Assembly: GCF_001646865.1 (NCBI RefSeq)
Contig: NZ_LRRB01000081.1
Coordinates: 1 to 64,000, forward strand
Length of the DNA: 64,000 nt
From: Aldersonia kunmingensis
GTDB taxonomy: Bacteria > Actinomycetota > Actinomycetes > Mycobacteriales > Mycobacteriaceae
Reading direction: 5' to 3'
Part shown: positions 63,983-64,000 of the stretch, piece after piece
Position numbering within the stretch: the first letter of the stretch is position 1
Layout of the letters: each line of letters begins with the position of its first letter
Translations under genes and position numbers: made by a program
Notes under the pieces: generated by a model
What the model was told of the DNA's origin: nothing
The model's database searches: none
The model's input: only the letters and a program-made list of their open reading frames with translations

Positions 63983-64000
63983 ATGTCCAAACTATCGGCA

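Overview
This is a 64 kb, high-GC window in which almost every base is coding. Everything about it suggests a mycolic-acid-type actinobacterium (order Mycobacteriales) outside Mycobacterium itself. The evidence is the fused E2-E1 2-oxoglutarate decarboxylase Kgd and two blocks whose gene order I recognise from the Mycobacterium tuberculosis Rv1213-Rv1239c region. One block is glgC - ABC permease/ATPase - TetR - O-methyltransferase - sigE - rseA - htrA - tatB. The other is mrp - transglycosylase - DUF1003 - MgtE_N/CBS - Rv1234-like - corA. No tRNA, rRNA, CRISPR array or complete insertion sequence was seen.

Layout. 0-10 kb: a GST-like (mycothiol?) reductase, a VOC/AraC pair, a small membrane protein, an alpha/beta hydrolase, an ABC ATPase/permease pair whose ATPase has lost its stop codon, a MITE-like inverted-repeat element, and a 1297-aa two-half ABC exporter with one degenerate ATPase site. 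10-17.5 kb: kgd, then three 38-50 codon minigenes, each with its own Shine-Dalgarno and a following GC hairpin, interleaved with an AAA ATPase and an MFS gene. 17.6-24.8 kb: lipid and xenobiotic metabolism, comprising a secreted lipase, an acyl-CoA synthetase, a decayed acyl-ACP thioesterase, and a TetR divergent from a Baeyer-Villiger-type monooxygenase/SDR/esterase operon resembling mymA-sadH-lipR. 24.8-29 kb: an OpuC-type osmolyte ABC importer plus a divergent, internally shortened binding-protein paralogue. 29-40.5 kb: malic enzyme, PHP phosphoesterase, CorA, a SUFU-domain protein, an Rv1234-like protein, a CitE-like lyase, MgtE_N/CBS, DUF1003, two paralogous secreted transglycosylases and Mrp. 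40.5-46.5 kb: SDR, DMT transporter, VC0807-like protein, a PAP2 - wax-ester-synthase/DGAT fusion and a PucR regulator.

46.5-55.1 kb holds a compact seven-gene hopanoid operon: hpnC, hpnD, hpnE, a polyprenyl diphosphate synthase, squalene-hopene cyclase, an HpnG-IspH fusion, and hpnH. Adjacent genes overlap by 4 bases or abut. It would make prenyl diphosphate, squalene, hopene and adenosylhopane/ribosylhopane. It sits between mrp and tatB, where M. tuberculosis has other genes. 55.1-64 kb is the conserved envelope-stress block (tatB, htrA, rseA, sigE), the methyltransferase, a RaaS-like TetR with an ABC exporter, and glgC.

Three homologous ~60-bp inverted-repeat elements (28923-28992, 32640-32700, 62690-62752) each lie exactly between the ends of two convergent genes, as if a mobile or duplicated bidirectional terminator had been used repeatedly. 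Together with the minigene/hairpin cassettes and the hopanoid insertion, these are the most notable features of the window.
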